The notes beneath the pieces were generated by a model. It was not told where the DNA came from, made no database searches, and saw only the letters and a program-made list of their open reading frames with translations. Shown in pieces: positions 1-7,978 of a DNA stretch of 64,000 nt. Origin of the DNA: Phototrophicus methaneseepsis. Its GTDB lineage: Bacteria; Chloroflexota; Anaerolineae; Aggregatilineales; Phototrophicaceae. How positions within the stretch are numbered: the first letter of the stretch is position 1; each line of letters starts with the position of its first letter. The translations under genes and the position numbers were made by a program. The stretch lies in assembly GCF_015500095.1 (NCBI RefSeq), contig NZ_CP062983.1:1550001-1614000 (forward strand), written 5' to 3'.

Positions 1-1208
1 TGGAAAGCGTCAATAATCCGGTGCACTTCATTAACAAGGATGGTTGTAACGCCCATATGACGCAAATACTTCGACTGCGTGTGAAGATGTCGGATGAGTT
101 GATCGCCCTGTAAGGACATCTCATAGCCGGAGACGCTATCAATCATGACAATCCGGGCATTCAGGTCTTCCACTTCGTGGGTTACCATGGCTGCGAATTC
201 ATCCTGGGTAAAACGAAGCGGCTCAATTTGCACAATTTGTAATCGCCCCTCATCAATCATATCACGCACGGGGATATTGAGCGCAACCGAGCGTTCGATG
301 AGGGTACGCTCGTCCTCTTCAAAAGTGAAAACAACCGAGCGCTCGCCGCGTGTGGCAGCCGCACTCATAAACTGCATGCCCAGTGTGGATTTGCCCACGC
401 CCGTTGGCCCTGTGAACAAGGTGACAGTCCCACGCTCTAACCCACCATGTAACATCTTATCAATCTGCGGAATACCGGAGGAAATCACTTCTGTTTCAAA
501 AACGCGGTGAGATTGTTCCGGTTCCACAAGGCGCGGATAAACCTTCATACCTGTATCCGTCAGCCGGACGGTGTGGGGACCATAGCGAAAACCGGACCCT
601 CTGAATTTGGGAATAACCAGTTCGCGTTTGTTGCGGCCTGATGTCAGGTGAATGATGCCATCTGCGGCAAAGGTCAATTCACCATCGGATTCACTGTCAT
701 TTTCTTCAGATGTAATCAGCAGGGTTACGCCACGCTTAACCACGTATTCCATCATCGACATCACAAAGCGACGAAACTCAATCGGGTTATTGGTGACGTA
801 GTAGAGCTGTGTGATCGCATCAATGAATATACGCTCTGGGCGAACTTTATCGAGCATTTCTGTGATTTTTTCCGCTAGGGGGCCGCGCTCGATTTCGCTC
901 GGCGAGAAGACCGTATATTGGGTCATATCTGTGAAGATATCCATCCCAGGCGATAAATCCAGGAATGTAATATGGGAGGTATCAATGCTGAGGTTTTCAG
1001 CATTATCAATGATTTGTGATGGCTTCTCGCCAAAAGTAATAAATAAACCATTATCACTATGGCTGAGGAAATGTAAGCCTAGTGTCGTTTTGCCTGATCC
1101 TGCTGAGCCCCTCACTAAATATGTACGACGGGGTATTAAACCCCCGTGTAAAATGATATCTAAGCCCTCAATACCAGTAGACAAACGATTATTTTGGTGC
1201 AGTGCCAC
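1..1208 (-). CDS. KaiC-like double RecA-type ATPase (3' end outside window)
   Basis: At least 402 codons are visible and the end is missing. Two RecA/KaiC ATPase domains are seen: Walker A GSAGSGKTT at residues 34-42 and GPTGVGKST at 267-275. After the second P-loop comes the canonical KaiC glutamate pair (TFEEDER); the first domain has TFGEKP at the equivalent place, so one catalytic glutamate is replaced there. I chose GTG at 1208 because AGGGGG lies five bases upstream and the ATPase fold begins immediately. Proteins of this family hydrolyse ATP as hexamers. Outside cyanobacteria they are usually signalling ATPases of uncertain role, not clocks, and no kaiA or kaiB is visible here. Family assignment is firm; function is not known. 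Confidence 0.9.
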   Translation of the reverse strand, partial: MALHQNNRLSTGIEGLDIILHGGLIPRRTYLVRGSAGSGKTTLGLHFLSHSDNGLFITFGEKPSQIIDNAENLSIDTSHITFLDLSPGMDIFTDMTQYTVFSPSEIERGPLAEKITEMLDKVRPERIFIDAITQLYYVTNNPIEFRRFVMSMMEYVVKRGVTLLITSEENDSESDGELTFAADGIIHLTSGRNKRELVIPKFRGSGFRYGPHTVRLTDTGMKVYPRLVEPEQSHRVFETEVISSGIPQIDKMLHGGLERGTVTLFTGPTGVGKSTLGMQFMSAAATRGERSVVFTFEEDERTLIERSVALNIPVRDMIDEGRLQIVQIEPLRFTQDEFAAMVTHEVEDLNARIVMIDSVSGYEMSLQGDQLIRHLHTQSKYLRHMGVTTILVNEVHRIIDAF

Positions 1209-1710
1209 AGAATCCCCCTCTGTGTTACGATGTGACGGCTTATGATACCGACCGTTCCCTTTTACAAGACCTGTTCTAGAGATAGTATAGCTGTTAACAT
1301 AACATGAGAACAGCATTTGTTAACTTAGAGGAATTATACTGTGACATTTGACATGGGCCTATAAGTAGTCCAATTGACCTATAGCGAATAGTTATATCAG
1401 CCTATCAGGGTTGTCACGTAATTACATTAACGTAGTAAATAAAATTAGAAGTGGTTTATGGTCATTTGCAATGGGCCAGACTGCCTATTTATAATGCATC
1501 ATCTGGGTGTCTCGTAAACTTCATTTACAATTTAATATTTATGATAAGAAACGTAAATGCTCGCCGTGAAGCTCGTCAAAATGAATGTAATAAAGCAGTC
1601 TGTTGGGCAAACTGTGTTTTTTGCATTTCAAACACATTGCGTAGGTTAGCATAAGGCGTGAACCGGACAGATTTAAAATCTGGACTTATGAGCGAGGCAA
1701 ATAGCCCTCA
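1209..1710. other. Intergenic region, about 500 bp, no supported gene
   Basis: AT-rich spacer between the divergent KaiC-like gene and the lipid-kinase-like gene. It presumably holds both promoters, but I could not pick a -35/-10 pair with good spacing. A 67-codon open frame at 1451-1654 has no ribosome-binding site and no recognisable protein character. Confidence 0.5.
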
Positions 1711-2580
1711 ATGACCACAATGACTAGTATGAAAAATGAACATAGGAATCTCACCCACAAATCAGTCCACATCGTGACACGGACGAATAACGCACGCAAT
1801 CACGCTTTGGGTAATGTACTTAAAAATATCTTCTATACGGAACAGCACACCTGGCAGCTCCATGAATGGGATCGATGGGGAGATGGCCTGGGTGCCATTA
1901 CATCGGCCCTGACAAGTGGCGCTGATTTAATTGTTGCATATGGCGATCATACCCTGATCTCAGATGTCGCGAACAGTATTTATCTGCATGATGTACCACT
2001 AGCGATTGTCAACGACTATAACGAACAAATTGCCAGTAATCTGAACCCAGTCATACAACTCAACACCAGCGAACTTGAAAAAACGCTGAGCGCTTTTGCA
2101 GAAGAACGCGGCGAAACGCTCTGGATTGATCTGGGCGATATGCAAGATAGGCGTTTTCTTTTCCACCTGTATATGTCCAGCGCCCATCCAGAACACGCGG
2201 CGACATCAACCTATCAAATCACTGTTGATGATAATTCATACTCTGAAACCGGCCAGGCTTGTTTAATTTCTCGCCGTAGCCAGACACAAGTATCTGCTAA
2301 TGGTGAGGGGCCTTCTCGGCCTTTGTTTGATGTGCTAATTCTTGAAGATGCGAGTGCTGGCTCCCCGGCTGAAATTCTGAAGCGCCTGGATGGCAAGCCA
2401 AATGTCTCACATCATTTTGCCGGCTCAGAAATCCGTATTGATGCCTCTCAAGAACAGAATATTTTCTTGGATGGCAATTTGGATGGTACGTTCGACGGCA
2501 ATACGATGACGGGATCTTCGATGTATATCAAAGCGATTAAGAAAGCCATTCAAATCTTTTTGCCGGATGGGTCTTTTTAA
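1711..2580 (+). CDS. Degenerate diacylglycerol-kinase/YegS-like protein
   Basis: 289 residues, cytosolic, no signal peptide. The order of segments follows the DAGK/LCB5/YegS lipid kinase family: an N-terminal strand (VHIVTRTNNARN) where active enzymes have the NP-x-x-G loop, then ADLIVAYGDHTLISDVANSI where they have a GGDGT nucleotide-binding motif, then PLAIVNDYNEQIASNL in place of the PLGTGNDFA segment, and a C-terminal LDGN resembling the family DGE. The GGDGT glycines and the PLGTGN glycines are lost, so ATP-dependent kinase activity is unlikely. Several ATGs (1711, 1723, 1732) are possible starts; no strong ribosome-binding site decides between them. It stands alone, ended by a strong terminator. 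The family match is by eye and moderate. Confidence 0.6.
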   Translation: MTTMTSMKNEHRNLTHKSVHIVTRTNNARNHALGNVLKNIFYTEQHTWQLHEWDRWGDGLGAITSALTSGADLIVAYGDHTLISDVANSIYLHDVPLAIVNDYNEQIASNLNPVIQLNTSELEKTLSAFAEERGETLWIDLGDMQDRRFLFHLYMSSAHPEHAATSTYQITVDDNSYSETGQACLISRRSQTQVSANGEGPSRPLFDVLILEDASAGSPAEILKRLDGKPNVSHHFAGSEIRIDASQEQNIFLDGNLDGTFDGNTMTGSSMYIKAIKKAIQIFLPDGSF

Positions 2581-2609
2581 TCACTATTCGACCGCTATGA
2601 CCGAGAAAC

Positions 2610-2645
2610 AAAAAGGCCGATTCGTTTACAGAATCGGCCTTTTTT
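2610..2645. terminator. Bidirectional intrinsic terminator
   Basis: Arms AAAAAGGCCGATTC and GAATCGGCCTTTTTT with a short loop (GTTTACA). It ends the rightward lipid-kinase-like gene and, with a T-run on the other strand too, the leftward cutC operon. Confidence 0.92.
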
Positions 2646-2680
2646 ACGACTTGTACTATCTTCCTAACACCCTATTTGAT

Positions 2681-3349
2681 CTAACCATCTAGCAAGTGCC
2701 TGAGTTGGGCGACTTTTTCGATGGTGACGATCCCATGTTTTCGCGCCGCGCTGCCCACGTGAATACCACTAACCCCTGTTTCCTTGATGATCTGTGGCAC
2801 CATTTCTGCACGGATGCTACCGGCTGCGATAAAGGCCATTTGCTGGCCGAACTGCTGCTGCCATGCTTTTAAGCCTTCGCGTCCTGCCCAGGCTGTTGCT
2901 GCTGGGCCAGATGTTAGCACGCGGTCCAGGGTGCCACTTAAGGCCCCTAATCCCTCAGTGGGCTGCCTGGCACTGTCGATGGCACGATGCAGCGTAAAGG
3001 TCGCCGGACCTGCTACAGATGCGACCTGTTTAATCATCGGGACATCCAGCTCGCCGGATGATGTTTGCGCCCCGAAGACGATACCCGTCACGCCAACAGC
3101 GACCAGCGCGGCGGTATCCGCCAGGATGGTCTCTAACTCGTCTGGCGTATAGACGAAGTCGCGGTCGTGAGGCCGCACAATGACGTGTATATCAATCGAC
3201 ACAGCCTCACGAATTTGTTCAATCAACGCGATCGAAGGCGTTAACCCATCATGGGCCAGGTCCTGCGAGACTTCGACGCTATTGGCTCCACCTTTTTCGG
3301 CGGCAATAGCTTCTGCCACGGCCTCAATCGCAACTTCGAGCGTCGTCAT
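2681..3349 (-). CDS. cutC: CutC family protein
   Basis: 222-residue TIM-barrel protein of the CutC family. Typical segments are visible: AAEKGGANSVEVSQDL near the N-terminus, DGLTPS, IHVIVRPHDRDFVY (family I.RPR.GDFVY), GVTGIVFGAQT and FTLHRAID. The name comes from a copper-tolerance phenotype in E. coli; the biochemical role of the family is unsettled, and here it is the last gene of an amino-sugar operon, so a sugar-related role is as likely as a metal one. The start lies one base after the upstream oxidoreductase stop, indicating co-translation. Confidence 0.88.
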   Translation of the reverse strand: MTTLEVAIEAVAEAIAAEKGGANSVEVSQDLAHDGLTPSIALIEQIREAVSIDIHVIVRPHDRDFVYTPDELETILADTAALVAVGVTGIVFGAQTSSGELDVPMIKQVASVAGPATFTLHRAIDSARQPTEGLGALSGTLDRVLTSGPAATAWAGREGLKAWQQQFGQQMAFIAAGSIRAEMVPQIIKETGVSGIHVGSAARKHGIVTIEKVAQLRHLLDG

Positions 3350-3350
3350 C

Positions 3351-4637
3351 TCAGCCCTGGTACTTGGCGCGGGCTTCTGCTTCGACCCTGGCCCGGAACG
3401 TCGGCATATGGATGGTCGTATGGTTCAGGCGCGATTCTTCTGCGGCGAAGGCCAGTAAATGGCTTTCCAGCGATTCGCGCGCTGTCGTGATGCTCTCGTC
3501 CGGCTCACCACGCAGTGCATTGACGAAGCTCTGGACGATGCCCATATCGCCGCCGCCATGCCCGCCTTCACCCACTGTGAAAGTAACCTGTTCTTCTTCG
3601 CCCGTCAGATGGTCGCGGATGGTGATTTTGTCATTCCCATAGGCGAACTTGGCATATAGTGTGGCTTTAGTGCCATCGTAACGCATGGTGCGGCATTCTT
3701 CGTCGCCCTGGCCCTGCATGGTCATGGTGACGGTCGTACCGTCTTCCAGTTCCATATTGATGGTCTGATGATCGACGACATCGTTATCGCAGTGCCACAC
3801 GCAACGCCCATAAGGACCCGTGCGCAGTGCTTCCATACGGGCTTCTACAGTGGGCGTCAGAGTAAGGGCGTTATACGGCCATGCGTTTTCTGCGCTGGCA
3901 TAGCGGCGCGGTGCATAATATTTGCACGTATCAGCGACCGGGCACCCATCCGTACAGCGCAGGGTTGCGCCTTCCGGTGCATTCTCTGGCCGGAAGTACG
4001 TCAGGCTGCCATAGGAACTGAGATAAACGACATCCTTTTGCAAAATCCAATGCAAAATGTCTAGATCATGGCAGCACTTCGCCAGGATCATCGGCCCTGA
4101 GGTGGCTTCTTCGCGCCAGTTGCCGCGCACATAGCTGTGGGCCATATGCCAGTAGATGAGGTTCTCACGGTGATCGACGCTGATGATGCGGCCCAGGCGG
4201 CCCGACTGCACGATCTTGCGGATCGTCTGCCAGAAGGGGGCGAAGCGCAGTACATGGCAGATTTGCAGCAACCGGCCTTGATCTTCTGCCACTTGTACCA
4301 GCCGCACATTTTCTTCCAGGACGGGTGACATCGGTTTTTCCAGCAGGACATCATAGCCCGCATTCAACAGAGCAATCGTACTCTCCATATGCGTGCGGTC
4401 CATGGTGGCATTGATCGCTGTTGGTGCGATCTTCTTGCCATTCGCCAGCAGGCCTTCCCAATCGCTATATAGGTGATCCGGCGCAATGTCATGTTCAGTT
4501 GCCATGCGCATCCGGCGATCTTCTTGCGGCTCCGCGACAGCCGTGACGATCATATCCTGTGGATGCTTCAGGGCATATTGCCCGTAAACACTCCCACGCC
4601 CACCTGCACCAATAATGACTGTTTCGATAGGTGGCAT
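3351..4637 (-). CDS. Gfo/Idh/MocA family oxidoreductase
   Basis: 428 residues. An N-terminal Rossmann fold (VIIGAGGRGSVYGQYA) binds NAD(P), followed by the family EKPM motif (LLEKPMS) near residue 98 and a C-terminal alpha/beta substrate domain. A cysteine group (AKCCHDLD, then RCTDGCPVADTCKYY) in the C-terminal half is a feature of a subset of this family and may bind metal. Enzymes of this type oxidise or reduce sugars, and some act as glycosidases through NAD-dependent redox steps; the substrate cannot be read from the sequence. Start supported by AAGGAG eight bases upstream. It lies between the GH20 hexosaminidase and cutC in one operon, so an amino-sugar substrate is the likely guess. 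Confidence 0.9.
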   Translation of the reverse strand: MPPIETVIIGAGGRGSVYGQYALKHPQDMIVTAVAEPQEDRRMRMATEHDIAPDHLYSDWEGLLANGKKIAPTAINATMDRTHMESTIALLNAGYDVLLEKPMSPVLEENVRLVQVAEDQGRLLQICHVLRFAPFWQTIRKIVQSGRLGRIISVDHRENLIYWHMAHSYVRGNWREEATSGPMILAKCCHDLDILHWILQKDVVYLSSYGSLTYFRPENAPEGATLRCTDGCPVADTCKYYAPRRYASAENAWPYNALTLTPTVEARMEALRTGPYGRCVWHCDNDVVDHQTINMELEDGTTVTMTMQGQGDEECRTMRYDGTKATLYAKFAYGNDKITIRDHLTGEEEQVTFTVGEGGHGGGDMGIVQSFVNALRGEPDESITTARESLESHLLAFAAEESRLNHTTIHMPTFRARVEAEARAKYQG

Positions 4638-4649
4638 CTTTCCCGCTCC

Positions 4650-6518
4650 TTATGCTTTGTAGACGCTGTAAGCAGGGTCAAGATAAGCAACGCTATCATC
4701 CAAGCCACCAGGACGGTTACGGCTCAGCCACACATCCTTGTATTCACGGACGATGTCATCAAGCTGGGACTTTAACTCGCCAGCACTATAGTCCCCGGTG
4801 CCGAGTTGCAACATGGTGTGACGTGCCGCGTGTTGCAGCATCCGTGCACCCTGGGCGAACTCGCGCTGAATCAAATCGCCATCCGGGCGTTGCATCTGGG
4901 CGTCTTCCAGCGGGGCCATGACGCGTTCAATATAAGCGAGGGTGTTCTTAAGCTCGGTGGTAAAGGCGTCTTTGTCGTTGATGATCTGGCGGGAGTCGTC
5001 ATTTGCAAGACGCTGGGACTCTTGAAGGTCATCGAGCGTACGCTGCAAGAGCCAGAACAGGATATTGCCATTATGGACCAGCGCGCCTGGTGCCTGATAG
5101 GCATTGCCCAGGTCATAAGCCAGCTTGCCCATCACACCCGCCTGATCGCGGAAAGCGAAGGCATCCAGTGCAGCGGCAATGTCGATGTCGGCGTTTTGCT
5201 CATAAGCCCAGCTCAGTGCTGCGCCATAAGCATAACCCAGGTAGCTAACTGGTAGCGTCTGCCAGTGGCCGCGGTCGCCCCAGTCCGTATTGAGGACGCC
5301 AATCGCGCCGTATTTCAGGCCATTTTCAACGGCATTGCTGATATTTTTCATGCAGTTGTCGGTGCGGCCTGTGATGGTCGTCCAGCTAGAAGTCCCTGGG
5401 CACACGTAGAAGGGAATGCCGGATTCTGAGAAGAGCTTGCTCTTACCAGGGTAATCGTGGTCGGCTTCGTAACCCCATTCCAGGGCGATTGTGTCTTTGG
5501 GGATCTCCGGCACCAGTTCCGGGTACTGGTTGATAATATCACCCCAGAACTGCATGGTACGGCCCTGTGCGCTGACCAGGGAATAGATTTGTAGCAAGAA
5601 ATCCAGGTAAACGCGGCCTTTGCCTTTGGTGTCGCACCATGCTTTTGTGCGATCGACACCCAGGTCGAAGGTTTCGTCACAGCCGACGTTGAAGTACTGG
5701 CTGGTGAAGTTCGGCAGGAGTTCGTCGAACATCTCGCGCACCAGCGCAATCGAACCTGGAACAGCGGGGGATAGGCTGAAGGGCGGCAGTACGGAGCCCC
5801 AGGGCGACATCGTGTCGTGCTCGGATTCCGCCAGTGCGAGGTACTCCGGCCCCTTCTCAAACCAGCGATGCATATGGCCGAAGCTGTTTTGATTGGGCAC
5901 CAGGTCAATGAAGCGTTCTTTGCAGTAGGCATCCAACAGCAGAATTTCTTCAGCCGTTATCGGGGAGGCATTTTCCCAGACTTTTTTGTGGTTGCGATAA
6001 GCAAAGGTGTGCTCCGTGTAGAGCTGGAACTGGTTAATTTTCCAGCTTGCCAGCATATCAATCAGATCATAAAGCGTTTCCATCGTCGGTACTTTGTCCC
6101 GGCTGATGTCGAGCATCAGGCCGCGATTCGGGAAGTCCGGCGAATCCGTAATTGTGAGCTGGGGCAGGGTCGTGCCCTCTGTCTCCAGGAGTTGAATCAG
6201 TGTGACAACCCCGTAAAAGAGGCCAGCGACATCACTGCCAACGACCATAACGCCATCAGCGTCAATATCGAGTTGGTAGCCTTGTGCAGGCGCGATTGTG
6301 TGATCTATTGTGAGGATAATAGGGGCATCGAAGGGCCCTGCGGAAATGTCATAAGAGAGGTTGGCCTGCGCCTGGAGCGCCGTTTGCAGGCGTTTCGCTG
6401 TGAAGAGTTGATCAGCCGCGTTGTCGGTCTGAATAACGATTTCGCCTGTTTCCGGCAGAGGATAGGTACCCGTCCCCATGTCGACCAGCTTGGGTAATGG
6501 TAACAAACGCAGTTCCAT
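4650..6518 (-). CDS. GH20 beta-N-acetylhexosaminidase
   Basis: 622 residues from the ATG at 6518; a longer reading from a TTG at 6566 is possible but unlikely because the family N-terminal domain starts right after the ATG. There is a GH20b-like N-terminal domain (residues about 1-125), then a catalytic TIM barrel starting at FPNRGLMLDISRDK. The substrate-assisted Asp-Glu pair is D281-E282 (NVGCDETFDLG), as in active GH20 enzymes. No signal peptide is seen, so it acts inside the cell on imported oligosaccharides, removing terminal GlcNAc or GalNAc. It follows the ROK regulator in the same operon and faces a divergent ABC importer, which fits chito-oligosaccharide or glycan uptake and cleavage. 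Confidence 0.93.
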   Translation of the reverse strand: MELRLLPLPKLVDMGTGTYPLPETGEIVIQTDNAADQLFTAKRLQTALQAQANLSYDISAGPFDAPIILTIDHTIAPAQGYQLDIDADGVMVVGSDVAGLFYGVVTLIQLLETEGTTLPQLTITDSPDFPNRGLMLDISRDKVPTMETLYDLIDMLASWKINQFQLYTEHTFAYRNHKKVWENASPITAEEILLLDAYCKERFIDLVPNQNSFGHMHRWFEKGPEYLALAESEHDTMSPWGSVLPPFSLSPAVPGSIALVREMFDELLPNFTSQYFNVGCDETFDLGVDRTKAWCDTKGKGRVYLDFLLQIYSLVSAQGRTMQFWGDIINQYPELVPEIPKDTIALEWGYEADHDYPGKSKLFSESGIPFYVCPGTSSWTTITGRTDNCMKNISNAVENGLKYGAIGVLNTDWGDRGHWQTLPVSYLGYAYGAALSWAYEQNADIDIAAALDAFAFRDQAGVMGKLAYDLGNAYQAPGALVHNGNILFWLLQRTLDDLQESQRLANDDSRQIINDKDAFTTELKNTLAYIERVMAPLEDAQMQRPDGDLIQREFAQGARMLQHAARHTMLQLGTGDYSAGELKSQLDDIVREYKDVWLSRNRPGGLDDSVAYLDPAYSVYKA

Positions 6519-6587
6519 GTCTTCCGGCCTTTCTTGAGTGATGCTGTGAGCAATGAATATAGGCAACGATGGATAAGCAGTTCAGAG

Positions 6588-7811
6588 TTATTCCAAGATA
6601 AAGACACTTTCCAGGGCCAGCAAAACCGCTCCGGCCATGCCTGCCTGATTGGTGACTTCCGACTTATGCACCGTCAGGTGCTGAGACGATAACGGCAGCG
6701 AATACTCCAAAATCGTGCGATGCACTGCCACGACAAACTGCGGGCCTACCTGGCTTACGCCGCCCGCTAATACCACAAGGCTAGGGTTAAAGAAGCCAAC
6801 AATCACAGCCAGGATGCGCCCAATTTCTCGTGCGCTATCCACAATGATGGCATTGGCGATGGGGTCTCCCTGGCTGGCTGCCATGCCGATGTCCTCAGTC
6901 GTCAGGCGGCCATCCCCGGCAGCGAGCATATCCGCCAGGATGTCGCTCTCACCCTTGTTGATAGCCGCCATAGCGCGCTCAACAATCGCTGGGCCAGCCG
7001 CATATTTTTCTAGACAGCCCACATTCCCGCAATAACAAATCGGGCCATCCCGGTCAATGGAGATGTGCCCGATACTGCCGCTAATGCCGTTACTGCCTCG
7101 GAATATCTTGCCATTGCAGATAATCCCGGCCCCGATCCCGGTCCCAATTTTGATGACGACCAGGTTATCGTGCCCCTGGCCTGCACCAATCTTATGCTCG
7201 CCGAGTGCCATCAGGTTGACATCATTTTCGATACGGATCGTCGCTTGCGGGTAATAGGTGCGCAGGTATTCTCGTATATCGAAGCTTTCCCACCCGCTGA
7301 GCTTCGTCGGGCTGGCGACGCGCTCGGTGACTTCATCGACCGGGGCAGGCACGCCGAAGCCAATTGCCCGGACGCTTTCCGTCGTGGCCCCAGCTTCGTG
7401 CAGCAGGCTCACCACCTCATCGTTGACGCTGTCAAGGAATCGCTCCGGCGACACATCATTGATCGTGATCGGCATCTGCTTAGACGCGAGTATATCGCCC
7501 CGGAAGTTCGCAACGCACAGGTTCAAGCGTGTAATGCCCATATCAATGCCGATGACCGTCCCGAAATCAGGATTGATATCCACCAGCACAGGCCGACGCC
7601 CCCCGCTGGATTCTTCGTATTCCTGCTCGACCAGCAGGCCCTGTTCGCACAAGTTAACGACTGCCTTCGTCACGGTCGAGCGCGAAACACCCATCAGTTT
7701 TGTCAGGTCATTACGCGATATCGGCCCGGCCTCCATCACCTTTTCAATGATCTCTCGTCCCTGGGGCGACACCGTGATTCCGATTGTGAATTCTGCTGTA
7801 TTTAGGGGCAT
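6588..7811 (-). CDS. ROK family transcriptional regulator (NagC/XylR type)
   Basis: 407 residues. An N-terminal winged helix-turn-helix (about 15-75; ISRNDLTKLMGVSRSTVTKAV) precedes a ROK sugar-kinase fold (GTVIGIDMGITRLNLCV) with the complete zinc signature GHISIDRDGPICYCGNVGCLEKY. ROK repressors release DNA when they bind a sugar or sugar phosphate. It is divergent from the ABC importer at 7979 and heads the GH20 operon, so it probably controls both from the shared 167-bp gap. The inducer is likely an amino sugar given the hexosaminidase, but this is inferred from context. Confidence 0.92.
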   Translation of the reverse strand: MPLNTAEFTIGITVSPQGREIIEKVMEAGPISRNDLTKLMGVSRSTVTKAVVNLCEQGLLVEQEYEESSGGRRPVLVDINPDFGTVIGIDMGITRLNLCVANFRGDILASKQMPITINDVSPERFLDSVNDEVVSLLHEAGATTESVRAIGFGVPAPVDEVTERVASPTKLSGWESFDIREYLRTYYPQATIRIENDVNLMALGEHKIGAGQGHDNLVVIKIGTGIGAGIICNGKIFRGSNGISGSIGHISIDRDGPICYCGNVGCLEKYAAGPAIVERAMAAINKGESDILADMLAAGDGRLTTEDIGMAASQGDPIANAIIVDSAREIGRILAVIVGFFNPSLVVLAGGVSQVGPQFVVAVHRTILEYSLPLSSQHLTVHKSEVTNQAGMAGAVLLALESVFILE

Positions 7812-7893
7812 CTTCGCATCTCAATCGTGAACTCTGTATAAACAAGACGTTAATCGCAGATAACTTTTGTCGAATTATACCATAAGTTTGTAT

Positions 7894-7922
7894 TTGTAAG
7901 AAAACATTTAACGAGATATGAT
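7894..7922 (+). promoter_or_regulatory. Promoter of the first ABC operon
   Basis: TTGTAA, 17-bp spacer, TATGAT, about 57 bp before the SBP start. The palindrome GATTAATC (7920-7927) overlaps the -10 box and is a candidate ROK operator; that role is only inferred. Confidence 0.6.
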
Positions 7923-7978
7923 TAATCTACGTCACATTTGATGACGCTTTTGTCCTTTTTGGTGAAGGGAATTCGTCA

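Noticed and set aside
1451-1654. 67-codon frame in the first intergenic gap
   Set aside because: No ribosome-binding site, low-complexity AT-rich context, no recognisable features.
2681-3349. Copper homeostasis role for CutC
   Set aside because: The name is historical; no copper genes are near and the operon is about amino sugars, so I list only the family.
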